From assembly GCA_004352715.1 (NCBI GenBank), contig SCFE01000053.1:1861795-1925794 (forward strand): a DNA stretch of 64,000 bases, given 5' to 3'. The position numbers and the translations under genes are program-made. How positions within the stretch are numbered: the first letter of the stretch is position 1; every line of letters begins with the position of its first letter. This document shows positions 20,780 to 33,700 of the stretch, piece after piece. The DNA is from Hofstenia miamia (taxonomy: Eukaryota; Xenacoelomorpha; Acoela). The notes under the pieces were generated by a model. The model did no database searches and was not told where the DNA came from. It was given only the letters and a program-made list of their open reading frames with translations.

Positions 20780-23700
20780 CTTACTAAGGTTTAAAGTAAG
20801 TTGTTTTCTATAATTCCACTTGGTTGCAAATTGATATTATTTGTACTTAGTTACAGACTTTATTCTTTGAATATCCAAAAATGTTCTTTTCTTTGGTGAT
20901 AATTCTAATTTAATTTTTTTCTTAAATTCTATAAAATTAGATTTTTCTTTCATTTCAGGAGATAATTTGTTCCATAGATATATACAGAAATTGATAAAGC
21001 AGTTCTTCATGATTCTTTTTCTAAATTTAAATTTTCTTTAGCACTTAGTTCTAACATCGAGTTTTGATGAAAGTTCTTTATTTGATTAAATTTTGAAAAA
21101 TATTTGTAGTGATTTTAGTTTTTGTAGATAGTCTAATGAATAAAGATTGTAAATTCTTCTGATATTTTTCTAATTGTTTTTCTCATATGATAGCTAAATT
21201 CTAATTCAACATTCTTTCTAACTTATTTGTTGATCGTTAGGTAAGTTTGTAAATCTTCATATTTGGTTGTATATAATAGAATATCATCAGCATACTGTAT
21301 GCATTATATTTTATTATCAAATTTGATGTCATTTAAATAACAGGGGTCCTATTACTGAACTTTGTGGGATTCCATGGTTAATTATCATTGAATGAGATGT
21401 TATGTTTTTAATTTTTACGTATTGCTGTCTGTTATTTAAATAAGATCTAATTAAATTTATGGTTGATTCTTCAAAATTCAATATTTGTTGTAGTATATTT
21501 ATTAGGATATTATGAGCAATTGAATTGAATGGCTTTGATAAATCTAGCGATAAAATGAATACGCTTTGGTCTTTGTCAAGATATTTTCTCCAATCATCTA
21601 AGATATGAATTAAGGCATCATTTGTTGATAAATTATTTTTTACCCAAATTATAACGATCAAAGTAAATTATATTTCTCAATATAATTATTTATTTGGCTA
21701 TATATTATTTTTTCAAATATTTTACTTAGTATTGAGAGTACTTAAATTGGTCTATAATTAATTGCATCTTCAGTATCACCTTTTTATGAATATGTAAGAT
21801 CTGTGCTATTTTCAAATCATCCGGAAAGACAACCTCAGAAATACATTGGTTTAGGATATCGCATAATGGTCTACATAATACTGGCATTGCTTGCCTTAAA
21901 AACCATGATGGCATTTTCGACGGTTCTTGTGATTTATTAACATTTAAGTTTTGCGATATTTTATTAAACTGATGTAAAGTTATGAAGCAAAATTTAAATT
22001 GCTCTTTATACAGTAAATTATTGTGAATTTGCATTTCATTTATAGAGATAATTTTGCCTTTGGTATCAGTATAATTTCTTAAATTTATGAGTGTTTCATT
22101 AAGTACATTAACTATTTTTTGTTGATAAAATATGATTTCCTTTTTATCCTTTAATGATTTGATCTCTGAAGAATTATTATTGTTGAAAATTTTTGATATA
22201 AATCTCCATTTTTATGCTATGCTTTTATTTTCAAATAGTAATTTCAAGAAATTTTGTAAATATTTTTTGCATTTGTTAGCTACTTTGTTTCTAATATATT
22301 TATAATTTTTGTAATTTTTTTACAGTAGTTCATGTACGCATTGTGTTTCACTTAAGTTAATTGCTTTGTCTCATTTGATAACCATTGCTTCCAGTTAAGT
22401 AATTCATTTTTATTCGTATTCTTCTTAACTTTCTTTAATGGGCATTGTTCATTAAAAAGATTGTTAAAATTTTTAGTAATGAATCGCAATTTTTCATTTA
22501 TAAAATAATTTCAAATCTAAGCATAACAATTGATTTAAAAAAGTATTTTGGTCGTAATTACTTTTTGAATGAACGTAGTGATATTCTATTTCTATTTTAT
22601 TTGGTATAAACTCTTCCTTTTGGATTGCACATGTTAATAAATAATCTAAAATCAAACAATCTGCTGCAAAGTATTTAAAATATGTGTTTCTTTTGTATTG
22701 CAAATAATGTAATCTATTAATAAAAAACTTTTTTTATGAATATGTGTTGGATTACTGGTATTAATTGGTTTCATATCATAGATCTCTATCATATCATGAA
22801 TATTTGTACGTTCTGTTGTATTTAGAGAATTTTGATTTTAATCACCCATTATTTTAATTGCAGTTTATATTTTTGAGGCTTTGTTAATTTCCTTAAGTTT
22901 TATTTTTAAAAATTCCTTATATTTTTGTCTACTAGTACAATAACTAATATTTATTAGCCTGGTGTATCCATTTATGTTTATTTCAATCCCTAAACTTTTG
23001 TACTTTGAATTCTTACAATAAATATATTTTTTTGTTTTTAAGTGTTTCGGAACAGAGAGTAGAACACCTCTGCCTCTAAATTTTTTGTTAATGCATTGTT
23101 TCTATTTTTCGTGAAAAATAATAGATTTTTTTAAACTTCGTAGTTTATCATCATTTTTAGCCATGTTTCTGTAATTCCAACAATAGAGTTTAAATCAAAA
23201 TTGTTTAATAGATCATAAAATTATCATATTTTAAAGTTAATATTTATATATATAATTTTGCATTTATTAAGATCTATTTTTTCTTTTAATTGCGTAAATG
23301 AAATGATATTTTTGTTATTAGGGGTGGATTTTTTCATACTTAGTATTTAATCTTGTAATTTCTAATTGTTATTTGTATAGAGGACATTCTTTGTTAAATG
23401 TGTTATGATTTGTTGCGTTATTATTATATTTATTGTAGTTAAAACGGTTTATGCAACAATGCTGATCTTTGTTATTTTTGTAGGGACATTCTATGTAATT
23501 ATGATTTTTTATGCAATACATACAATTATTAATATCATTTACGCATGCATTTTTTGTGTGACAAAATCTACCACATTTCGAACACATTTTGACGTATAAA
23601 TGATCAATGACATGCAACTTTGTAAAACCAAATCTTATTTTATTATTTAGAAGCATTGATCTCACGTTTGGAGAAACTTTGAAAATTGCTTCTTTACAAT

Positions 23701-24110
23701 TGTAATATTTGTTGGTGTATGTAAATATTAATGAAAATTCTTCCTCTTAAATTTCATTGAATAAATTTATCGCTTCCTTCAAATAATTTGTTTTTGAAAT
23801 AATCAAAATCTTTTACATCATCATACTATTGAATATTTGGTAGTTTTATCATAGTCAAGAATTTAGTTGATGATTTTTAATGTAATATTTTTAATTTTCG
23901 ATAGTTCTTTCTCAGTAATTTTGATTTCGTAATCGTTAGGACATTGCAGAATAATGTCATTTTTATTTGAAATTGAGAGGTGATCAATGATTGCATTACT
24001 ATCATCAATATTTTTTATATTTTTTTGGACATTGTGTACTATTTTTTTGCATTCATTGGCATTTAGTTTGCCATCTTTCTGTTGTAATAATTTGATTGAC
24101 ACTGATTCTT
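20780..24110 (-). mobile_element. Decayed LINE with zinc-knuckle ORF1, endonuclease and RT
   Basis: Read on the minus strand from 24110 down, the order is that of a full non-LTR retrotransposon. First is ORF1 with zinc knuckles. Next is an APE endonuclease (an ETWL box near 23160; C-terminal part at about 22500-22700). Then comes reverse transcriptase: QEPSKMPSWFLRQAM at about 21910, LSLDLSKPFNSIAHNILI and GIPQSSVIGPLLF at 21329-21661. Last is the conserved C-terminal block WNKLSPEMKEKSNFIEFKKK at about 20900-20990. Many stops and frameshifts make it dead. The 3' end near the N-gap is not seen. Confidence 0.8.
23350..24102 (-). pseudogene. LINE ORF1 with CCHC-like zinc knuckles, broken
   Basis: The downstream part (23369-23665) encodes two adjacent cysteine-rich motifs: CSKCGRFCHTKNAC (CX2CX4HX4C) and CMYCIKNHNYIEC (CX2CX3HX4C). 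These are typical of the nucleic-acid-binding ORF1 of Jockey/I-type LINEs. The upstream part (23863-24102) is lysine- and asparagine-rich and in a separate frame, so at least one frameshift lies between them. It would coat the element RNA if intact. Its place directly upstream of the endonuclease/RT region supports the assignment. Confidence 0.75.
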
Positions 24111-24639
24111 TATTTGTGTACTTTTACGGTAGGTGAAACTTTTGGGGTATATTTATCGAGGAGAAACTGTTGTGTTTTTACTCTTGAAGTACTATCGCTT
24201 AGACAATCCAAATATTCAATTTTAATTTTAGAAATTTGAATTGGAGCATTCGATCTTGGATTGATTTGATAATTCGAATTCATTAATTACAAATTCTAAA
24301 TTTATAAATAAATTTAATAGATTGGTAACTTTTTCCTTTGCAGGACCTTTAATGGCATTGGAATAATGCAATATGTAGTAAATGCTAAATATGAGAATGG
24401 CAACATATGTAAAATCTCATCGCCATAGGAGATTGGAATATTAATTATTTTGAAGAAAAAGAAAAAGAAAATTATATATTATATCCAGTAGACTTCTTAC
24501 ACTTAAAAATCGAATTCCAACTCGAATAGGTAAAAACTAATTAATTATATTGTTTAGGATACCATGAGTAACTATAACTGTATCCTTTTTCTGATCATTG
24601 CATCACCTTAAAAGTAAAAATTGTAGTAGAAAAGAAAAA

Positions 24640-24661
24640 GAAGAAGAAGAAGAAGAAGAAA
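24640..24661. repeat. (GAA)n microsatellite
   Basis: A short purine-rich AAG run inside AT-rich sequence. Confidence 0.9.
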
Positions 24662-24789
24662 AATCTATATTCAGAAATTGTTTTAACAATAAATAGAAAT
24701 ACTGATAACAAATTCTGAAAGCGTCAAGAAAGTAATACAAAATTAAACAAAAAAAACAACGAATATTTACAAATAAAAAGTGGTTAACT

Positions 24790-25130
24790 TGAAATATGAC
24801 GATTGCTAATTTCTAGTAATAGAGTAATCAGGATTATAAAATTTATAAAATCGCCATTTCAGTTTTTTTATTTTATAAGTGCAAAAATATTTTTTAATAT
24901 CCATTTTAAAGTTTTTTAATCTACTTATTTGTTTAATATATTTTGGTAATTCATTCCACATATTTATAGCTGTGTTTAGAAATGAATTTTTCATTATTCG
25001 CTTCTTATACCTAATAGGTTCAATTATGTGCGTTCTTTTATTTTGTTTATTGTAGCAAGCCTCAAATTGATTGTAACTTGTTTAAAAGTTCCCTGTTTAC
25101 TTACAATTTTAAAACATAAATTGAGACAAG
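24790..25130 (-). mobile_element. LINE ORF2 3'-end fragment
   Basis: On the minus strand 24806-24994 encodes NTAINMWNELPKYIKQI and RLKNFKMDIKKYF, the conserved C-terminal tail of CR1/Jockey ORF2 proteins. A corresponding block closes the neighbouring LINE at about 20900, but the sequences differ, so this is a different copy or family. Confidence 0.7.
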
Positions 25131-25239
25131 AATCATGGGACAATATTTTCATACACGTTGATGTAGACCTAATGTTTGAGTTTTTCTAAACATTTTTGAA
25201 GCTACATAAATATTTATTTTTTCAGAAAGCAAATATGAA

Positions 25240-25727
25240 TTAGAGAAAAATCAGATACAAAGGATTTCAAAGAACAACATTGGCAAACACCTGCTTTAAA
25301 ATTACTGATAAAAACGAAGACCTTGGTTTATAAAAATACCTGTTTAATAAATCTAGTGATAATTACAACTTTTGCAAATTTGCTAGAAACAAATGTAATT
25401 TAACAATTCGACAAAATGTTTAAGCGAACAAAATTTTTGAAAATCTTTAAAATAGAATTGTATCTAAAATGTAATCAATTTAAGTAATCAATGTCATAAT
25501 CCTATAAATTCCATTGAAAATAATGATGGTGACGTTGTTGATAGCAACATTGATATTGATAATGCATTTAATGTTATGCTTCTAAACTTAGGAAAATATC
25601 AAGGTGAGAATATACCCCTTCAAAGTAAGCAAATAAATTTTTCCTTTAGATTTGTCACTAAGCAAGGAGTATTTAATGCTATGTCCAAAATAAAATCTAA
25701 CAAGTCAGTAGTAATGGCCGCGGCAAC
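25240..25727 (+). pseudogene. LINE ORF2 fragment just upstream of the RT core
   Basis: A + strand frame reads NLGKYQGENIPL and then RFVTKQGVFNAMSKIKSNKS, the block before the first RT motif in LINE ORF2. It runs directly into the 1000-N gap, where the RT core would lie. Confidence 0.6.
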
Positions 25728-26727
25728 NNNNNNNNNNNNNNNNNNNNNNNNNNNNNNNNNNNNNNNNNNNNNNNNNNNNNNNNNNNNNNNNNNNNNNNNN
25801 NNNNNNNNNNNNNNNNNNNNNNNNNNNNNNNNNNNNNNNNNNNNNNNNNNNNNNNNNNNNNNNNNNNNNNNNNNNNNNNNNNNNNNNNNNNNNNNNNNNN
25901 NNNNNNNNNNNNNNNNNNNNNNNNNNNNNNNNNNNNNNNNNNNNNNNNNNNNNNNNNNNNNNNNNNNNNNNNNNNNNNNNNNNNNNNNNNNNNNNNNNNN
26001 NNNNNNNNNNNNNNNNNNNNNNNNNNNNNNNNNNNNNNNNNNNNNNNNNNNNNNNNNNNNNNNNNNNNNNNNNNNNNNNNNNNNNNNNNNNNNNNNNNNN
26101 NNNNNNNNNNNNNNNNNNNNNNNNNNNNNNNNNNNNNNNNNNNNNNNNNNNNNNNNNNNNNNNNNNNNNNNNNNNNNNNNNNNNNNNNNNNNNNNNNNNN
26201 NNNNNNNNNNNNNNNNNNNNNNNNNNNNNNNNNNNNNNNNNNNNNNNNNNNNNNNNNNNNNNNNNNNNNNNNNNNNNNNNNNNNNNNNNNNNNNNNNNNN
26301 NNNNNNNNNNNNNNNNNNNNNNNNNNNNNNNNNNNNNNNNNNNNNNNNNNNNNNNNNNNNNNNNNNNNNNNNNNNNNNNNNNNNNNNNNNNNNNNNNNNN
26401 NNNNNNNNNNNNNNNNNNNNNNNNNNNNNNNNNNNNNNNNNNNNNNNNNNNNNNNNNNNNNNNNNNNNNNNNNNNNNNNNNNNNNNNNNNNNNNNNNNNN
26501 NNNNNNNNNNNNNNNNNNNNNNNNNNNNNNNNNNNNNNNNNNNNNNNNNNNNNNNNNNNNNNNNNNNNNNNNNNNNNNNNNNNNNNNNNNNNNNNNNNNN
26601 NNNNNNNNNNNNNNNNNNNNNNNNNNNNNNNNNNNNNNNNNNNNNNNNNNNNNNNNNNNNNNNNNNNNNNNNNNNNNNNNNNNNNNNNNNNNNNNNNNNN
26701 NNNNNNNNNNNNNNNNNNNNNNNNNNN
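25728..26727. other. Assembly gap (1000 N)
   Basis: Exactly 1000 N, probably a gap of arbitrary length. The right flank is a TA/GA microsatellite. Confidence 1.

Positions 26728-26777
<50 letters not shown>
26728..26777. repeat. (TA)n(GA)n compound microsatellite
   Basis: About 19 bp of TA repeat followed by about 31 bp of GA repeat, at the edge of the N-gap. Open frames that cross the gap through this repeat are artefacts. Confidence 0.95.
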
Positions 26778-26779
<2 letters not shown>

Positions 26780-26897
26780 TATTTGTACATTGAGGATTCT
26801 CCGTGTACCCTTGAAACTCGCTGTGTATAGCCATGACGATTTGTAGCATATTTTTGCTTTACAGTTTAAATGTTGCGTTTTTACCACATAAGCAATT

Positions 26898-27607
26898 TTA
26901 ATTTATAATTTATTGCTGTTGATGTGTGTTTCTTTCAATATATACATAAATTGAGCATTGTTAAGAAAGTAAAAACTAAAAATTTTTCCAAATAAATTGC
27001 TTTTTGCTTCTTATTAACGATTCCGTCAATAACAATTAAAAACCAATTTTTGAAAGCATAGTGGGTCAAAGTCGCTGTGTACGTTTGAAATTACTGCAAA
27101 TACCCAGTAAACTGCCACAGTAACATCAGGTTTGTTACTAGTAACTTACTAGTCAGTATACTTACTAATGATGAATCATATACCGCTTTAATGCTTCATT
27201 GTGGTTGCTTTATTAATTAATCCTTTTCATGGAAATCAAGAAGAGCAAACAGCAAAAATCTGTAAATGTGTTTTTAGTTATTTCTGCTAAAATGTTTAAC
27301 AAATAATGATGTAAATCCGTACATATATATATATATNNNNNNNNNNNNNNNNNNNNNNNNNNNNNNNNNNNNNNNNNNNNNNNNNNNNNNNNNNNNNNNN
27401 NNNNNNNNNNNNNNNNNNNNNNNNNNNNNNNNNNNNNNNNNNNNNNNNNNNNNNNNNNNNNNNNNNNNNNNNNNNNNNNNNNNNNNNNNNNNNNNNNNNN
27501 NNNNNNNNNNNNNNNNNNNNNNNNNNNNNNNNNNNNNNNNNNNNNNNNNNNNNNNNNNNNNNNNNNNNNNNNNTAATTTATAATTTATTGCTGTTGATGT
27601 GTGTTTA
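26898..27607. repeat. 33-bp direct repeat on both sides of an N-gap
   Basis: The sequence beginning TAATTTATAATTTATTGCTG occurs at 26898-26931 and again at 27574-27607, immediately after the 237-N gap (27337-27573). Before the gap there is a TA run (about 27323-27336), and TA repeats recur just after the second copy. This is either a tandem duplication or an assembly overlap that was not collapsed. Confidence 0.6.
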
Positions 27608-27682
27608 TATATATATATATAATTTTTATTTTATTATTAAGGTTATGTGGGTTATTTAATATGAACGTAACGATGTTTAGCA

Positions 27683-27767
27683 ATGGCAGCCTACAAAGAA
27701 GATTGCACTGCTGCTCCTCCGCCATATGAGGTAGCTGTAGGGTTAGTGGATGATATGCCTCAACCAG
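27683..27767 (+). CDS. First coding exon with PPPY motif
   Basis: ATG at 27683, followed by 28 codons and one extra base, then the donor GTAAAT. The codon content is much less AT-rich than its surroundings, which supports a real exon. The PPxY sequence is common at the N-termini of small membrane proteins that recruit Nedd4-type ubiquitin ligases. That role is inference here. Confidence 0.6.
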
Positions 27768-30700
27768 GTAAATGAAATTTATAATTTCGAAGCTAGAAGA
27801 GTCTTTTTATCAAATATTTGTACAAATGAGGTTATAGGAATAGACGAACCATTTTTTAGCATATTCACTCAAAATACTTTATATATTTACCTTAAAATAT
27901 ATTTGTATTGCATTATGTATATGTTTATTTGAATTTTTTGGCTAAGACTACGATTTATGAAATAGGCTTTTAAATATCCTGAAAGTTTCAATCAAACGTT
28001 ATTAGGTACAGCGGTTTTCGAAGTCAGAGGACAGCATTGTTTCAATTAGCAATATAAATCAGTCACAAAAACTTGTTTCTCTATCGACTCATTATCGCAC
28101 ACGTGGACTTAGTTCACATTTTTTCAACCCAACCAATTGGTATGTTATGGTGCACAACATATTTTGTTGATACCATTCTAGACATGCAATGTACAGTGTT
28201 TTGTCTAGACTTCTGTGCCTTGAGGAATAATTCCCTTACCAAGGAGGTAGCAAAAAAATGAATTATTATTATTTTTATTATAGAATAAAAGTATGCAATT
28301 ACATCAGAAGGATGTGATGAAGTCATGGACATTTCAATAGCCTTATTAATTGAGACGTCCATGGATACACCATGTAAATTCTGAATTGACATCTACTTAA
28401 AATGGTATATCTTATTGGATTTTTAATGTTGAATTTGCCTCACATATGAAGAATATCACAACTGCTGAGATCAATTACCACGTATTATGAAACGTATTAA
28501 GCTGGCGTCTCACTTTTTTTAATTCAAAAGCCATTTTGGTGTTCATTTCCCTGACAGTAAGAGAATTTTTAAAATAATTGTTTAATTTTTCTACATGTTT
28601 GGAGGCATCAAAAGCATTTTTTGTGGTATTTATTAGGCATGTGTGGTCGGCATATTGGTAAGTGTCGCTGTGTTTAACATGTTTAATTATATCATTTACA
28701 TAAATTGCAAATAAAATATGGCCAAGGACAGTACCTTGGGGCACCCCACGGTCAGTCGTAACAACTTGATTTTTGCCGTTTAGTATTACACGCTGTTGTC
28801 TGTTTTCTAGGAAGTTCATAATTAAATTAAATGAGTTAAACAAAATTTATAATTTTCAAGCTTATCGTGCAAAATATCATGGAATTGAATGCCTTACTTA
28901 AATCTAATAATGCGCATTTATTGAGATATATTAGACTTTATTTGTTGAGTAATAGATAGAGTTGCATCTTGGGTGCTATGGCCATTGCGAAACCCAAATT
29001 GTTTATGCGATAGAATGTTTTCAGATTTTAGGAATGTGTTTATTTGAATATACAATAGTTTTTCAAAGAGTTTGCTGAAAGGATGTGTAATACAAATTGG
29101 TCTATAATTTTTTGCGTTTAAGTTGTCACTTTTTTACATATAGGAGTTATATCTGATTTTTTAGTATGTCTGGAAATTCACAATCAATAATGCATTGATT
29201 AAATGCTATTAGTAATTGTTTTTCAAAAATATGAAAAAACGTTTTAAACTGCGCTCTTCTTCTCAGAAGATATTCCTACTCTTTGTAATGCGTGTGTCCA
29301 GTCTTCTCCTAGGAATATCTGCAATGCCGAAGCTTCTATTTCTACAGTCAAAGGTTCCTCCAACATTCGTCGTTCCCCTACTCCACGCTCTCAACTCCAA
29401 TGACACTCAGTCTTTAAAATCTAAGTTAAGCAGGCTAATCACCGAAGTTCGTCATAAATTCACACTCCGCTACATTTACGTTCTTGAAATCATTCCAGTC
29501 TGTCACGATTCTAATCTTCAAAGGAACTTCATCACAATTTTTCTGTGATTCCAGCTTTCAAAAGCTTTTTACTTGCTGCTCGTTACATAAAAGATAAACT
29601 TTTTGCTTGGTATGGAATACATCTTTCTCGTAAAGGTCTGAATTTTTAATCGTTCTTCAGACCTCTCCAAATTTCTAGTCCATCTCATCGTATTTCATAA
29701 AATTGCTGCTCTCAGGAGATATAAAGCTTAACCCAGGACCAATTCTAGAAAAATTCGTTTATATCAATGCTAGAAGTCTCAGTTCAAACAGACATGATTT
29801 TCTAAACTTAATAAATCAGATAGGTCAAAATTCAGTATTCTTAGTTGCTGAACCTTGGTTAAATGATGACACTGGTCCTAATTTGTTTAATTCTGACCGA
29901 CATTATTTTGACATTTTCATAAAAAACCGATTAGGTAGAGGTGGCGGACTTATGATAATAGTTCCAAAATGTTTAAAACCAATGTGTAAATGGGAATATG
30001 AATTAGACCACGATATATTTGAATATCACTCTGGATATAAATTATATCATTTAAAAACGAATGTCATTAGGAACTGATTAATATGACATACAACTCAAAT
30101 AAGAATTATCATATTGACTATCTAAATTATAAGTCAAATGAAATTTCCAAAATAAATGACCCATACTATTCTATAAATGTATTTGGTGACTTTAATATAA
30201 ATTATTTTAACAATCTTGAAAAAAAATTAAACAAATTTTCGGCCACATATGAATTTCACTGTGTAAATACTGACTGTTCCACATGGAATAACAACTTAAC
30301 TGACTACTTCATAACAAATTCAGACTTATGATTTAAATCCTTAATTTTTGAATCATTCAGTGACCATGATTTGTGACACACCGCAACGCCTTCAACACGT
30401 CATCATTAACACAGGACTCATTGATTCCTTGAACAATCCTCGGTGGTTTCAGCAATCTCTACATCAACTTATCACCTCAGTCCGTCAAAAGTTCTCACCT
30501 CTTCATATTCATCTTTCCGAAATTACGCCAGTCTCTTCATACGATCTCCTAACGAAGAACCATTCCATTCAAGAATGTAACAAAATCATAAGATCTTTTA
30601 TTTCTCCAAATATTCATATAATCGAAGTCTTTTCACACTTTCTGATCAATCACCACACAATAGACGTTGAACTCTTCGCAAAGGATGGCATTCACTTGTC

Positions 30701-33700
30701 TCGAAAAGGTCTTTCTACACTGATCTCTCGTCTCAAGTCACATTTCAGACCCACTTCTCAGCGTTCTTCTTCCATTGACTCACCTCGTTCTTATGCTTCA
30801 GTAGCTTCAAAAGGTATGTCATTCCTAACTCTTGAAAACTTGCAACGCATCACAAAATCAGTCGTATCGAATCTTCTACATCACTGCAATGCTTAGTTTC
30901 TTCATCTAGTAACTTATTCAGGTGCAGTTTTTGGTATACTATAATTATTGTTACTATATTCATTAAAGGGCAAATTGATATAACCATACATGAATCCGTC
31001 AAAAAATTCAAATTTAACTCTACGAAAATTACAAAACTGTATTCAAATTATTATGCAATCAAATTCTATTATTTACTAGGTAATCATTTAAAATCCTTTT
31101 TTAAAATTTCGACTAATTATTTCTGGAGACATTGAAAGTAACCCAGGGCCAACAATTTCGGAAAATAGAATTAATGATGTACTTAACAAATTCAAAGCTA
31201 ACTTTAAAATCATTTATATGAATGCTAGAAGTCTTATTGCAAATCGCAATGAATTTTTGCAAATGGTATATAAAATCGGAAATAACGCAATATTTGTTTT
31301 CACTGAAACCTGGTTAAACGATTCTGATAGTCTGAAAACATTATATAATTCTAATTCTAGCTACTTCGATATTTATTTTAAAAATAGATCTGAACTGGGT
31401 GGCGGTTTAATTATACTAATTCCCAAATTTTTAAAATCAAAACGAAGAAATTTAGAATTGAATCATGAAATATTCGAAACTATGTGGATTGAATTAGAAT
31501 CTTTCTCAAATTCCTACAACAACGAGCTCATAAACATTTGCTATAATCCAAATAAAAATTTTATCTCTGAATTTTATAACCACAAAATTGAAGAAATTGA
31601 ATATGGCATTCTTGAGAATAAATTTGTTAATATCTTAGGAGATTTTAATTCCAATTACTTAAATTCTGTTGAATCCAAGCGAATTGATCACATTTGTGAT
31701 ATTTTCGGTTTTCAAACTATTAATAAGACCAATCCAACTAGATTTTCTAATTTAATTGACTACTTTTTATCCGATAGTTGTAATAAATACAAAACATATA
31801 TGTTTGAATCATTTAGTGATCACAATCTTTGCGTTTATGTTAGTAACCATAAGTTTGGAACAAAAACTAGGAAGGTTGTTTATTCTAGGGACTTTAACAA
31901 TTTTAACGATAAAAAATTTATCGACCTTTTGAAGAACATATGCTTTAATCTAATCTACACTTTCAATGATGCCGATAGTATGTTGAAATTTATCACGCGT
32001 GAAATCACCAAAGCCTTAAATCAAGTAGCACCGCTGCAAACAAAATTAATTAACACTAAATTGAGGCCAGTGATTAACCAACCCCGTGATTCCGACTTGA
32101 TTAAGGAGCAGATAATTAAGAAAATAAACTCTTTGAACTTGCGAAATCGGATCCCATCAATCTTAATTGGAATAATTATGAGCAAGCTAAGCAATTAATC
32201 AATAACAGCAGCAAATCTAGGTACGAAACTAAGGTAAAGCATTACTTCAAACGTTTAAAAAAATCTAACCAAAAATAGAATTTTCTTAATAAAAGCATTG
32301 GTAAAACTAAAGGGCTAAATATTCACATTGAAGAAATAAAGCATGATAATAGGACTTACAAAATAAGAAGGCTATCGCAAATATTTTAAATAGAAATTTT
32401 GAAAATATGGGTAAATTCAATTTTAAATTCGAAGAAAATGGAAACTTTTCATTTCAACAACCTGTTATACGAAGGGAATAGTATCATTTCAACTTAATTT
32501 ACAATCATGATCTTAGAAATGTATTAAATAAACTAATAAATCTTGAGGATCTAGCAACCTACCGTATTGGATAATTAAAAAATATTTTCTTAAGCAATCG
32601 CAAACAGCGAGTTAAAATTGACTATATTTTTTCAGAGTATGCTACTACAAATCTTGGTTTGCCCCCAAGTAACTGTATTAGGACCCATTCTATTTGCATT
32701 ATACGTAAATGATATTTCAAAATCCTTGACAAATGGAACTATTTACCAATATCCAGATGATAATTGCACATTACGAACAGCAAAAAATCCTCTTGAGGCA
32801 ACTAAACATTTGACAACTTTCAATAATGGTAATTTAGATGTTAAACCAAAGTTTTGTAAAATTTTGAAGGTGCATAGCATAAAGTAAATAACCTTTGTAA
32901 TTTACTTTACTAACGGATTGGGCGTAATTAACTTAAAACTCCTCTGAATTTTTTTAAGTTTTGTGTTGTTTCTTGAAGAAATTTTAACCGCTTAGACTCA
33001 CTAAATAATAAACATATCCCAAATCTGAAAACATCAACAATAGAGAAGCTGTCTAGTAGAAGGTATGGCACTCCTCATTGGGTTTTGGTGGTCTATCTAA
33101 ATAAAAAGCAACAATTAATTTTCGACCTGAACATTACCAATGTTGAGAATGTAAGACTTCTTTAATAAAATTGGAATTTTCAATGAAAATGGTGAGTCTT
33201 TTCACGTACTTCAGTCCAGTTCATTCAGTTAGCGAACATTTCCAACATTATGCCGGTTGTACTTTATTAAAGACTTAGGCAATTTATTACTAATATAAAT
33301 AAGTAAGCCTATAATTATACTCTATTTGACATCAAATAACTATATTCTGCTCGCAAACAAATATATTAAATTTACATGAGACGCATTACAAGACATTCAA
33401 TTGCATGAAAAAGAAAATGCATTTAAGTAGTTAGCTCAAATACATTCTACATACTTAAACTGAAAATCTGTTTATTATAATTATAGGCATTGCATTTGAA
33501 ATCAAAACCATTTTATATACTTTGCATAGAAACTTTGAATTAGCCAATTCAAAATTTGATTGGAATTCAACTGGATTCCAATTGGACGATTCTAGAATTT
33601 TGACTTTGGATTGGATTGGACTTTACGGAGAAATATGTACAATGGACAAGAATGTCAGTAGGAAGCATCATTGCGTTTATTAAGCGAAAATCGCAGTCAT

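Noticed and set aside
25576-26887. Open frames of about 400 codons across the 1000-N gap
   Set aside because: They consist almost entirely of N; only a few dozen real codons flank them. The short LINE segment on the left is reported separately.
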